Shown: positions 7,943 through 16,008 of the stretch, piece after piece | How positions within the stretch are numbered: position 1 is the stretch's first letter | Layout of the letters: each line of letters begins with the position of its first letter | DNA from: Staphylococcus saprophyticus subsp. saprophyticus ATCC 15305 = NCTC 7292 | GTDB lineage: Bacteria > Bacillota > Bacilli > Staphylococcales > Staphylococcaceae | NCBI RefSeq assembly: GCF_000010125.1 | Contig: NC_007350.1 | Coordinates: forward strand, 2,232,001-2,296,000 | Length of the DNA stretch: 64,000 bases | Direction: 5' to 3' | The notes under the pieces: generated by a model | Told to the model about the DNA's origin: nothing | Database searches by the model: none | The model's input: the letters and a program-made list of their open reading frames with translations, nothing else | Translations under genes and position numbers: made by a program

Positions 7943-9184
7943 ATGAATCATTCGAATTCGATTTTAGGCATGCCTCGCCAAATTGTATGGGGCTATATTG
8001 GTATTATCATCTTCATGATGGGTGATGGTTTAGAAATTGGATGGCTAAGTCCATGGCTACACGGTCACGGCTTTTCGGTTCAAGAAACAAGTTTACTCTT
8101 TTCTGCATATGGCGTAACAGTTGCATTAGCAAGTTGGCTTAGTGGTGTATTTGCCGAAGCACTCGGCGGTAAACGAACAATGATGCTAGGGTTAACCTTC
8201 TATATTATTGGTACAATTTTCTTTGTCGGATTTGCAATTCCATCACAAAATCTTGCGCTCATGTTACCTGCATACGCACTTAGAGGTTTAGGTTATCCAT
8301 TATTTGCTTATTCCTTCTTGGTCTGGATTTCTTACCGTTCAGAACAAAAGACACTCGGTGCAGCCGTAGGTTGGTTCTGGTTTGTATTTACCGGTGGCTT
8401 AAATGTATTAGGTGCGCTTTATTCTATTTGGGCAATTGAGTATTTAGGCCATATCAATACATTATGGAGCTCATTATTCTGGGTGGTACTCGGTGGATTC
8501 TTCACTTTAGTCTTGAACAAAGACAAATTGCCATCTAATCAAGGAAGTTCAAAAGAAAAATTAAAAGAAATACTTAAAGGCATAACGATTATGAAAGATG
8601 AACCGAAAGTATTATTAGGTGGTATCGTTCGTGTGATTAATACGACAGCACAGTTTGCCTTTCCAGTCTTTTTACCAATCTATCTTTCATCATTTGGCAT
8701 ACCCACTTCGAAATGGCTTGCGGTATGGTCAACGATTTTCGTTGGTAACATCATCTTTAACTTAATCTTTGGCATCGTCGGAGATAAAATTGGTTGGCGC
8801 AATACCGTCATGTATTTCGGTGGTATTGGCAGCGGTATTTCTGTTTTATTAATGGGTTATGTCCCTATTTGGACAGATGGTAACATTGTCCTATTAACTG
8901 TAGTCGGATTCTGTTGGGGTGCGTTTATCGCTGCTTATGTACCATTATCCGCATTGATCCCATCACTTGTTAAACAAGATAAGGGTGCGGCTTTGTCTGT
9001 ACTTAATTTAGGTGCAGGATTACCTGTATTTGTCGGACCCATGATTGTCTATTTATTCATTGGCAGCATACAAGCAATCGGCGTCATTTGGGTACTCGCA
9101 ATTCTATACTTTATTAGTACGATTCTGACTTACTTTATTAAAATGCCAAAGCATATGCAAAGTGGCGAACATGAAACAGCATAG
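7943..9184 (+). CDS. MFS pentitol (ribitol/arabitol) transporter, RbtT-like
   Basis: A 413-residue, 12-helix major facilitator. Its N-terminal region (IVWGYIGIIIFMMGDGLE) closely resembles the Klebsiella ribitol transporter RbtT. Other shared signatures are RGLGYPLFAYSF in helix 4 and LGAAVGWFWFVFTGG, followed by a central cytoplasmic loop near 185-215. It should import a five-carbon polyol with protons. It starts 26 bases after the dehydrogenase with an AAAGGTGG site. Gene context and sequence together make ribitol or D-arabitol the best substrates; the two cannot be separated by reading. Confidence 0.8.
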   Translation: MNHSNSILGMPRQIVWGYIGIIIFMMGDGLEIGWLSPWLHGHGFSVQETSLLFSAYGVTVALASWLSGVFAEALGGKRTMMLGLTFYIIGTIFFVGFAIPSQNLALMLPAYALRGLGYPLFAYSFLVWISYRSEQKTLGAAVGWFWFVFTGGLNVLGALYSIWAIEYLGHINTLWSSLFWVVLGGFFTLVLNKDKLPSNQGSSKEKLKEILKGITIMKDEPKVLLGGIVRVINTTAQFAFPVFLPIYLSSFGIPTSKWLAVWSTIFVGNIIFNLIFGIVGDKIGWRNTVMYFGGIGSGISVLLMGYVPIWTDGNIVLLTVVGFCWGAFIAAYVPLSALIPSLVKQDKGAALSVLNLGAGLPVFVGPMIVYLFIGSIQAIGVIWVLAILYFISTILTYFIKMPKHMQSGEHETA

Positions 9185-9223
9185 CTATTTGAAAATTTAA
9201 TCATCATTTAGGAGGCGTCGTCG

Positions 9224-10006
9224 ATGTTGCCAGCTGAACGCGAACAATTTATCATTACTTTTTTAAAAACCAATAAAAAAGCGACCATTCATGATCTAGC
9301 GCTTGAATTCAATGTACATGAAGCGACCATTCGTCGTGATTTAAATAAGTTAGAGCAATACAACCAGATCAAGCGCACGCATGGTGGCGTCGTGTTGAAC
9401 GATTCAGAAGTATGGGATGAATTGAATTTTGATGATCGTGAAACAAGTTATTATGATGAAAAAGTAGCAATTGGTCTTAAAGCAGCGGAATTCGTAGAAA
9501 ATGGAGACACCCTCTTCATTGATTCGGGATCGACGACCATTCACTTTGCACGTGCACTTACACAAAAAAGTAATTTAACAATCATCACGAACGACATTCA
9601 CATCGCTTCGATTTTAAAATCAACTGCCAATCAGATTATCGTCACTGGAGGCATTTTATATCAAGATAATTATTTACTTAATGGCATGATTACAAACGAA
9701 ACATTAAAATTATTTAACCCTTCTAAATTATTTTTAGCGACGCCTGCAATTGATTTAGAAAAAGGGATTACACATTTTAATGACACACTTGCTTCTACTA
9801 AAATACAAATGGTGAAACAAGCTAAAGCCGTTTATGTGCTCACTGATAGCTCTAAATTTGATAAAGTAGCACTTTACAATGTTTGTTCTAGCGATACAAT
9901 TGATGTCCTAATCACTGATCAAACCAACAAGAACATAGATTGGCAAGCTTACGATAACCACTTCAAACATTTAATTACGGTTCATGCAGAAGCACATCCT
10001 GAGTAA
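9224..10006 (+). CDS. DeoR-family transcriptional regulator of the pentitol locus
   Basis: A 260-residue cytoplasmic regulator with an N-terminal winged helix-turn-helix (LALEFNVHEATIRRDLNKLE, about 27-46, the DeoR signature) and a C-terminal sugar-phosphate sensor domain with the ISOCOT-fold markers DSGSTT (about 99-104) and TGG. It follows the transporter by 39 bases with a strong AGGAGG site and is the last operon gene. It probably represses both divergent units in the absence of a phosphorylated pentose effector, binding the phased CATAAA repeats; this binding is inference from position and repeat geometry. Confidence 0.85.
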   Translation: MLPAEREQFIITFLKTNKKATIHDLALEFNVHEATIRRDLNKLEQYNQIKRTHGGVVLNDSEVWDELNFDDRETSYYDEKVAIGLKAAEFVENGDTLFIDSGSTTIHFARALTQKSNLTIITNDIHIASILKSTANQIIVTGGILYQDNYLLNGMITNETLKLFNPSKLFLATPAIDLEKGITHFNDTLASTKIQMVKQAKAVYVLTDSSKFDKVALYNVCSSDTIDVLITDQTNKNIDWQAYDNHFKHLITVHAEAHPE

Positions 10007-10119
10007 TTTTGCTGAAGCATAATTACTGAAATATTTTCATAAAAAGTGAATGCATAAGATATGAATATCTAGGTTCATCATAGAAAGCATTTCATATTAA
10101 TCTCTTTTATCAATTGATT

Positions 10120-10212
10120 TATGCTGACTACTGCGGAAATAGCACTAGCCGCAGACTACAGGCTAAGGCTGGACTCGCGGATAGCGTGCATAAAAAACTG
10201 CCAACAAAGTCT
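10120..10212. repeat. Probable remnant of a dispersed intergenic repeat
   Basis: About 90 bases of higher-GC sequence with nested inverted segments (GCGGAAATAGC, GCTAAGGC, CGCGGATAGC) ending ACTGCCAACAAAGTCTGAGA. The end resembles the terminator arm at 18495-18510. I recall similar sequences as repeated intergenic elements in coagulase-negative staphylococci, but only one full copy is in this window, so the repeat status is not proven here. The bases from 10007 to 10119 hold nothing I can name. Confidence 0.35.
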
Positions 10213-10256
10213 GAGAGGACCCATCCATTACAAATAATGGATGGGTCCTCTCTTTA
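10213..10256. terminator. Strong bidirectional terminator between deoR and the kdgK fusion
   Basis: A perfect 18-bp stem (10213-10230 with 10235-10252) closes on the tetraloop CAAA, flanked by T-rich sequence. It lies between convergent genes and can stop both. Confidence 0.9.
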
Positions 10257-10259
10257 TAT

Positions 10260-10844
10260 TTAAAACGTTTCAACATCTGAGAATTGAGATAAGTATAGTT
10301 GTTTATATTGACCATCATGCTGCATTAATACATCATGACTTCCTTCTTCTAAAATTTGACCATCTTTAATAAAGATAATACGGTCGACATCTTTAATCGT
10401 CGATAATCGATGTGCAATAATTAAAGACGTTCTGTGTTCTGAAAGTTTTTTAAACGCTTTTTGAATTTTATTTTCTGTTTCAATATCTAGCGCACTCGTC
10501 GCTTCATCTAAAATAAATGTTGAATGCTCGCGATCATAAATCACCTTCCCACTTCGAAAACCAAAGCTTTCTTCCATATAATATGTTCCCATGCGTCCGT
10601 CTACATGTTGTATTAACTGTGTTCCAACGCGTGATTGATACATTTTTTGTAAAGCTAATTGCCCTAAAGCATGATTTGGTAGGGCCGTTAACATCTCAGT
10701 TGCGTGTCCAAATTGAGCTAGTGTTACAAGTGCATTTAATTCTGCACCGCCCACGTTTACCCCCAATGTATTGGCATCTTTAAGCTGTTCATAATTAGGC
10801 GGGGTATAGCGCAGTAATACTTCGCCAAATCCATATACCGTCAT
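10260..10844 (-). pseudogene. Chimeric ORF: KDG kinase N-terminus fused to the end of an ABC-exporter ATPase
   Basis: One 194-residue open frame made of two unrelated pieces. Residues 1-110 are the N-terminus of a PfkB-family 2-keto-3-deoxygluconate kinase (MTVYGFGEVLLRYTPP, the GGAELN motif at 32-37, YYMEESFGFRSGKVIYDRE). From residue 111 the sequence is ILDEATSALD, the Walker B/D-loop of an ABC ATPase, then the H-loop IIAHRLS and a normal exporter C-terminus. The kinase lacks its catalytic GAGD end, and the ATPase lacks Walker A and the LSGGQ signature, so neither part can work. The junction is near 10514-10520, the expected result of a deletion joining two same-strand genes. The first codon is three bases after the eda stop. 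Confidence 0.85.
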
Positions 10845-10847
10845 AAA

Positions 10848-11464
10848 TTATCCCTCGCTTTTTAATTCTGCTACGTATTGCTCTAATGCGGCTTTACCTT
10901 GTTGCTGATAGATTTTCGTGATTTCACTACCTATACCTACTGCAAAGCTACCTGCATCTAACCATTCTTTTTGGTTATCTTTACCAACCCCACCTGTAGG
11001 TACAATTTCAATTTGTGGTAGTGGCCCTTTAAGTCTTTAATAGATTTAGGTGAAAATTGTGTTGCTGGGAATAATTTTAATACTTCACAACCATAGCGTA
11101 ATGACTCAACCATTTCTTTTACTGTCATACATCCTGGAATATATGGTACGGCATAGAGATTAGCAATTTTAGCAGTTTCTTTATCAAAAGATGGACTCAC
11201 AATAAACTGAGCACCGTTTAAAATTGCTGTTCGTGCAGAAACACTATCGAGTACTGTCCCCGCTCCAATCAATGCATCATCTCGTTTTGATAATTCGGCA
11301 ATGATATCTATCGCATTCGGCGTTGTTAACGTCACTTCAATAATATTTAGCCCTTTATCAATAATCGTATTGGCAATATCTAAAAATGATGCTGCATCAT
11401 CTGTACGCATGACTGCGATATGTTGCCCTTGTTGAATTGCTTTCATTGTCTCTGTGGATTTCAT
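10848..11464 (-). pseudogene. eda: KDPG/KHG aldolase with a one-base frameshift
   Basis: 2-dehydro-3-deoxyphosphogluconate aldolase cleaves KDPG to pyruvate and glyceraldehyde 3-phosphate. The frame starting at ATG 11464 (MKSTETMKAIQQG) carries the expected IEVTLTTPNA, LIGAGTVLD and catalytic-lysine region LKLFPA, then runs off the family near 11023-11027. One base further on, another frame resumes perfectly with PLPQIEIVPTGGVG and GSFAVGIGSEI and ends at 10848. The span is 617 bases, one short of a whole number of codons. The break is in a GGGCC run, as if one C were lost. It could be real decay or a sequencing error. An upstream ATG extension (MNINNN) lacks a ribosome site and is rejected. 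Confidence 0.8.
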
Positions 11465-11500
11465 CTTGTCATCGCCTTGATAGAATTTTAATTTTTTGAA

Positions 11501-11518
11501 AATAACAACGTTGTTATT
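11501..11518. promoter_or_regulatory. Perfect 18-bp palindrome, probable LacI-type operator of the KDG locus
   Basis: AATAACAACGTTGTTATT is a perfect palindrome centred on CG, the geometry typical of LacI-family operators. It lies in the divergent region between eda and the LacI-family gene, and within the spacer of a possible eda promoter (TTGAAC, 17 bp, TATTTT on the minus strand). A TGGTATAAT extended -10 for the regulator lies at 11553-11561. Confidence 0.7.
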
Positions 11519-11601
11519 AATGTTCAAAAAAATATTGTAACGCTTACCTCTATGGTATAATTAATTCTAACTTAAATCAATCTATTTCAAGGAGAAATTT
11601 T

Positions 11602-12546
11602 ATGGCAGTAACGTTAAAAGATGTTGCCGAAGCCTGTGGCGTAAGCTATTCCACAGTTAGTAAAGCATTAAAAAATTCCCAACTTGTTAAACCAAATACA
11701 AAACAAATGATTCAACAAAAAGCGCTTGAAATGAATTATATTCCCAATCACTCCGCAAGAGCACTCGTTTCTAAGAAAAGTGGTACGATTGGATTGATAT
11801 GGCCATCTGTCGACCGTGTTGCCGTAACTCACCTCATCACTGAAATTAATTTAGCCATTAAATCCTTAGGTTATGTCATGTTTGTGTCGATTGATGATGT
11901 TGCTGCCGCTTCGAAAAAATTTGTCGAATTTGGCTGTGATGGCATTATCATTTTTGATGAGGATGAAACAACGAACTTACCTCCAGAAATTTACAACAAT
12001 GTACCCGTCGTAGCATATGGCGTTGATCGTGATATTCCTTATCCAATTGTTAATGTAAATCACGCAGAAGCAATGATTATCGCCATTAAGGAATTACTCG
12101 CAAAAGGTATTGATCGTATAGATTATATCGGTGATATTCACACCAATGACGCGCGCCAAATTGCTAAAAAAGATGCCATTGCAAATTATTGTGAACAGCA
12201 TCACATCCAATATCGTATGATTGATTCGAGCGGATTAAATGCGATTGAAGCCGAGACCTCAGTGAAACACTTTCTTCAGGAATCATCGTTGGCACCTGGC
12301 GTTATATGTGGAAGCTACGATATCACAGTAGGGACGATCAACGCTATGGGATCTGATGAACAGCCAATCATATACTCTTACGATAATATTCCACAAATTA
12401 AAAAAATTGATTATCCTGTACAAGCAATTGGTGTACCTACTGCTGAAATTGCACAACAAGTTGTTGCTATCTTAGATAAAGTAATTAAAGGTGAACCAAT
12501 AGAAAATACCTATCACCTACACCCATCATTAAGTCATAATCAATAA
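11602..12546 (+). CDS. LacI/GalR-family regulator, probable KdgR
   Basis: A 314-residue regulator. The N-terminal helix-turn-helix reads VTLKDVAEACGVSYSTVSKAL (residues 3-23), followed by the hinge helix NHSARALVSK and a periplasmic-binding-protein-like effector domain. Domain length is normal and the frame is intact. Divergent orientation from the KDPG aldolase and KDG kinase remnants suggests it was the KdgR repressor of keto-deoxygluconate (pectin or uronate) use. It now controls broken genes, unless it has other targets. ATG follows an AAGGAG site. Confidence 0.8.
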   Translation: MAVTLKDVAEACGVSYSTVSKALKNSQLVKPNTKQMIQQKALEMNYIPNHSARALVSKKSGTIGLIWPSVDRVAVTHLITEINLAIKSLGYVMFVSIDDVAAASKKFVEFGCDGIIIFDEDETTNLPPEIYNNVPVVAYGVDRDIPYPIVNVNHAEAMIIAIKELLAKGIDRIDYIGDIHTNDARQIAKKDAIANYCEQHHIQYRMIDSSGLNAIEAETSVKHFLQESSLAPGVICGSYDITVGTINAMGSDEQPIIYSYDNIPQIKKIDYPVQAIGVPTAEIAQQVVAILDKVIKGEPIENTYHLHPSLSHNQ

Positions 12547-12575
12547 TTGAGTTTACCATTGCTAACATCCCTCAT

Positions 12576-12628
12576 AAATAAATGAGCCCAATACTACATG
12601 GACAGTGTAGTGATGGGCTCATTTATTT
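12576..12628 (+). terminator. Terminator after the LacI-family gene
   Basis: A 15-bp perfect stem AAATAAATGAGCCCA (12576-12590) with its complement at 12614-12628 encloses an inner CTACA/TGTAG hairpin. The end is A/T-rich on both strands. Confidence 0.75.
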
Positions 12629-12629
12629 G

Positions 12630-13392
12630 AGAAATATTTATCATATCTAGAGGGTTATTTCTTTTTTATCGCAACAAAAATATAAGTTTTTAAAATATTT
12701 ACATGCCTAACTTCATTTTGGTTAAAGTACGTATGAGACATCAATCGATGTGTGTAGCGATAACTCGATAGGTAACCGTCACATACCCAAATATTGTTTT
12801 TTTACATATAAATATTAAAATAAAAGCTGTCTGTATACATATGAAAGATAACATTTGTAGATCCTATCATGTTAAAGACTAAAGATTGTATCGAAACATA
12901 GCCACCAATGATCGTTTTGGTTGAGGGGGTTTAAGTTTTAATTTTGGGAGAAAACTTAGGTTATTTGGTTTCAACTTATATTTCGTGAACATGATATTAA
13001 CAAACATTATCCAGAGCTCGATAATTTCTTCGCATAAGGGGTTACAAAGCAATATCAAATTTAATGCCATCACACCGTCTCTGTGTCATGCAACATTCAT
13101 CCGTTTCATCATATGCTTACAAGCTTACTTAGTATCTTTTTTAAGTTATGGAGTCTGACATGTATCACGTTTGTTTTATATACTGTGTATCTATGCTGTT
13201 TGACGTCATAAACCCTTCGTGAAGACTTACGTTAAAGTATTTGTCTGCTTAGGTAATCAGTGCACATAACCCTCTACAAACCCTATTATAATACGCCACG
13301 ACCTATGCGCAAAATACATAGTTGGAATAATGAAAATTCCCTATCAGCATACGTAATTTTGGATGATTTCATATCACGTTAATTATATGGCA
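12630..13392. other. Gene-free 760-bp stretch, probably decayed sequence
   Basis: Between two convergent genes I find no frame longer than about 64 codons with a ribosome site, no terminal inverted repeats and no recognisable protein. The longest reverse frame (12879-13073) has no ribosome site and an unconvincing composition. Convergent flanks make a promoter role unlikely, so this is probably the remains of lost genes. Confidence 0.5.
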
Positions 13393-14268
13393 TTATCTAT
13401 AACTTTTTAAAAAGTTAATCCATTCGCGCGTGACGTAATTGATATAACTTTCCTTTTTCCAAATGATACCTAAGTTCCAATTCACATCTGCACCCGTTAT
13501 TTCGATACCAGTGATATCTTTATTTAAAATACTCACAATACTCTCAGGTAAGATACTCACTCCGATACCATCTAAAATCATATTTTCAATAAACGTGATT
13601 TGTGCCATTTTCGCTACCACTTTTGGATGGAAGCCTACTTTTCGACAGCTCTCAATAATTTGATCTTTAATATAATAATCATCATGAAACATGATAAAAC
13701 GTTCATTCTTCAAATCTCCTAAATATACGGCGGATTGCTTTGCATACTTAGAATTTTTATCAACTACGAGCATTAATTTCTCCTTATATAAAGGGACTGC
13801 GTGATAAATGTCATCGTCGACTGGCAATGTTGTAATACCAACGTCAATTTCATCATTATTTAAATAAAATTCAACCGCTTTACCGCCGCCTTCAACTACT
13901 TCATACGTCACATTCGGATACATACTGTGAAATTGATTCAAACTTTCTGTGAACAAACGTACATCCATAATTGCTGAGACGCCTAGCCTGATATGACCAC
14001 GCTCTATGTTTGTGACATCATCCATTTCAAGTGATAAATCATCTAATATCGCTAATGCTTCTACGCACTTATCGTAAAATATTTGACCGATATCGGTTAA
14101 AATAATATGTTTCTTTCTTCTATCAAACAACGTGACATTAAATTCGTCTTCAATACTTTTAATATTTTTACTAATTGTAGACTGTGCAATATATAAATGT
14201 TTTGAAGCCCGAGTCATGCCACCATTTTTTACAACTTCAACAAAATATTTCATTTGCTTAATTTCCAT
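13393..14268 (-). CDS. LysR-family transcriptional regulator (CidR-like)
   Basis: A 291-residue LysR regulator. The N-terminal winged helix contains MKYFVEVVKNGGMTRASKHL and the classic IAQSTISKNIKSIE recognition helix (about 27-40), followed by the two-lobed effector-binding domain. It resembles staphylococcal CidR, which controls cell-death and acetoin genes, but CidR proper would be next to cidABC, which are absent here. It is on the same strand as, and downstream of, the beta-lactamase, 56 bases away. It is not divergent as in AmpR-AmpC, so a link to the beta-lactamase is only possible. ATG follows a GAGGAG site. Confidence 0.85.
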   Translation of the reverse strand: MEIKQMKYFVEVVKNGGMTRASKHLYIAQSTISKNIKSIEDEFNVTLFDRRKKHIILTDIGQIFYDKCVEALAILDDLSLEMDDVTNIERGHIRLGVSAIMDVRLFTESLNQFHSMYPNVTYEVVEGGGKAVEFYLNNDEIDVGITTLPVDDDIYHAVPLYKEKLMLVVDKNSKYAKQSAVYLGDLKNERFIMFHDDYYIKDQIIESCRKVGFHPKVVAKMAQITFIENMILDGIGVSILPESIVSILNKDITGIEITGADVNWNLGIIWKKESYINYVTREWINFLKSYR

Positions 14269-14324
14269 TTTAATCTCCTCTGAATTACCCTTTGTTTAAC
14301 TTATAATTATACGCCTTTATTGCG

Positions 14325-15197
14325 CTACTTTAAATACTTAATCACTTCTCTGGCAGAATCTGAAATTACTTTATCATTAGGTTTCGCATCTTTTTGATCT
14401 TGTTTGGAATAAATTGCTAAAATAATTGGCTTATCCTGTCCTTTAGGATAAATAAAAGCAAGATCGTTACGTGTTGCATATGTTAAAGCTTGTCCGCTTT
14501 TGTCACCAACTGTATAACTGTTAGGCATGCCCGCTTTAATCAAAGTATCACCTGTCTTATTTTCTATCATTGTTTGTTTTAACAATGATAAGTTAGATTC
14601 ATTCATTTCATTACTAGTTAAAATACTATTTAGCGTTTGTGCAGCAGCTCGTGGTGTCGTTGTGTCTGCCTTGCTATTTGGATCAAAATAATTTAATTCT
14701 GGCTCCAATCTTTGTGGTTCCGAAACATCATCACCTAATTGCACCAACTCATGTTTTAAACCGTTGACGCCACCCAATTCTTGCATAATTTTATTATTTG
14801 CCGTGTTATCACTCTGCAACATAGATGCTTTAATTAAAGCCTTTAATGACATTGTTTTACCTATGTATTGTTCAGTCACTGGTGAATTTGCCACAATCTC
14901 TGATTCATTGATTTCAACTTTTTTATTCAATTCTGATGGAGCTACTTTATTCAATAATATACCACTGGCTATAGCTTTATATGTTGACGCAAAAGTAAAT
15001 CGCTCATCCGCATTATGTTGATATGCTTTGCCATTTTCCGTATTAATCCCATAAATCCCTACTTTAGTATTGTATTCATTTTCTATTTGCTCTATATCTT
15101 TAGCAAAAGTTGTATTATGCATCGATGATAAGCCTATTAAACACACACTACTCAAAACAAACGCAATAAACCATTTCTTTATATATTGATTTATCAT
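14325..15197 (-). CDS. Class A beta-lactamase, ARL-like
   Basis: A 290-residue exported serine beta-lactamase that hydrolyses penicillins. The signal peptide runs to about residue 32 (hydrophobic IAFVLSSVCLIGLSS, cleavage near TFA-KD). All catalytic motifs are present: STYK (71-74), SDN (129-131), EPELN (165-169) and KSG (233-235). Overall it is related to staphylococcal BlaZ, but it lacks adjacent blaR1 and blaI and any transposon marks. Chromosomal ARL enzymes of S. arlettae, S. saprophyticus and relatives fit this setting. There is no BlaI-type TACA/TGTA operator in the AT-rich upstream region, so expression is probably not penicillin-induced by the usual route. The exact allele cannot be named. 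Confidence 0.9.
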   Translation of the reverse strand: MINQYIKKWFIAFVLSSVCLIGLSSMHNTTFAKDIEQIENEYNTKVGIYGINTENGKAYQHNADERFTFASTYKAIASGILLNKVAPSELNKKVEINESEIVANSPVTEQYIGKTMSLKALIKASMLQSDNTANNKIMQELGGVNGLKHELVQLGDDVSEPQRLEPELNYFDPNSKADTTTPRAAAQTLNSILTSNEMNESNLSLLKQTMIENKTGDTLIKAGMPNSYTVGDKSGQALTYATRNDLAFIYPKGQDKPIILAIYSKQDQKDAKPNDKVISDSAREVIKYLK

Positions 15198-15274
15198 TGA
15201 AAATCCCCTTTTTTTAAATTTAAAAATTTTTATCTATTTATAATTATAACTTTAATATCTTTATTAAGAAAATC

Positions 15275-15327
15275 ATAAAAAGCGAGAAAGAAACCAAATA
15301 TTCACATTTGATTTCTCAATCTCGCTC
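15275..15327 (-). terminator. Terminator after the IsaB-like pair
   Basis: On the minus strand GCGAGA pairs with TCTCGC, and inner GAAA/CAAAT segments pair with TTTC/ATTTG, followed by a U-rich tail. It separates the secreted-protein genes from the beta-lactamase gene. Confidence 0.75.
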
Positions 15328-15380
15328 ATAAACAAATACTTAAATGACTCGTATATGACTTGGGCTTTCCGATACAATCA

Positions 15381-15965
15381 TTAATCTTCAAAATTAATCA
15401 TTATCTTCATTAATTTATCATTTTTATCAAAATATGCTGTGTATATACCTGCATTGGTTTGATATTCTAATAATGTGCCTTCGTCTGCTTCACCTTTATT
15501 AACAATTTGATTAGAGACATGTGCTTCTTTAAATGTATCCTTAGATATTGTATTAGGTTTTGTTAAAAATGTAATACCGACTACTTCATCGCTACTATTG
15601 AAATCAACAGTTGTATCGTAAACTTGTTCACTGCGAACAGGTTCTCTATCTGTATGCGGATTAACCTTGTAGCCATTAATTGTCACATTGTCATATTTTA
15701 ATGCACGCACAAAATTATAATCTTGCGTGAAGGACGGATCATAAGTCGTATAACCTTCGTAGCTATACCAAGGTGTTTGTGCTTTCAAATCTGTTGTACC
15801 TTGTGTACTTGCACCACTAGCGCCACCCTCACCATGCCCCCATTTTTGTACTTGCTCTGCTGCTTGCGTATCCGTGTTATTCGTTGAAATATAAGCTGCT
15901 GAAGATCCGACAACAAGCGTCGATACAACGACGGTTGCTGAAAGTAATTTCCCTACTTTGTTCAT
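15381..15965 (-). CDS. Secreted IsaB-family protein, copy 1
   Basis: A 194-residue secreted protein. The signal peptide (MNKVGKLLSATVVVSTLVVG) probably ends after TQAA at about residue 36. A short Gly/His/Ser-rich stretch (QKWGHGEGGASGAS) precedes the globular domain, whose core YNFVRALKYDNV matches the immunodominant staphylococcal antigen B family. IsaB of S. aureus is an exposed, nucleic-acid-binding surface protein; the same role here is inference. It lies 43 bases downstream of a near-identical paralogue and may share its transcript. The C-terminal half (about 110-194) differs strongly from copy 2. Confidence 0.8.
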   Translation of the reverse strand: MNKVGKLLSATVVVSTLVVGSSAAYISTNNTDTQAAEQVQKWGHGEGGASGASTQGTTDLKAQTPWYSYEGYTTYDPSFTQDYNFVRALKYDNVTINGYKVNPHTDREPVRSEQVYDTTVDFNSSDEVVGITFLTKPNTISKDTFKEAHVSNQIVNKGEADEGTLLEYQTNAGIYTAYFDKNDKLMKIMINFED

Positions 15966-16008
15966 TTAATCTCACTTCCAATCATTATAACCATTGTTTA
16001 GATACCTT

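Noticed and set aside
11020-11030. Programmed frameshift in eda
   Set aside because: There is no slippery heptamer or downstream structure, and this enzyme family is not known to use recoding; plain decay or a base error is simpler.
11465-11527. N-terminal extension of eda starting MNINNN
   Set aside because: It overlaps the operator palindrome and lacks a ribosome site; MKSTETM at 11464 is the family start.
12879-13073. 64-codon minus frame in the gene-free stretch
   Set aside because: No ribosome site, no neighbours and odd composition; kept only as part of the decayed region.
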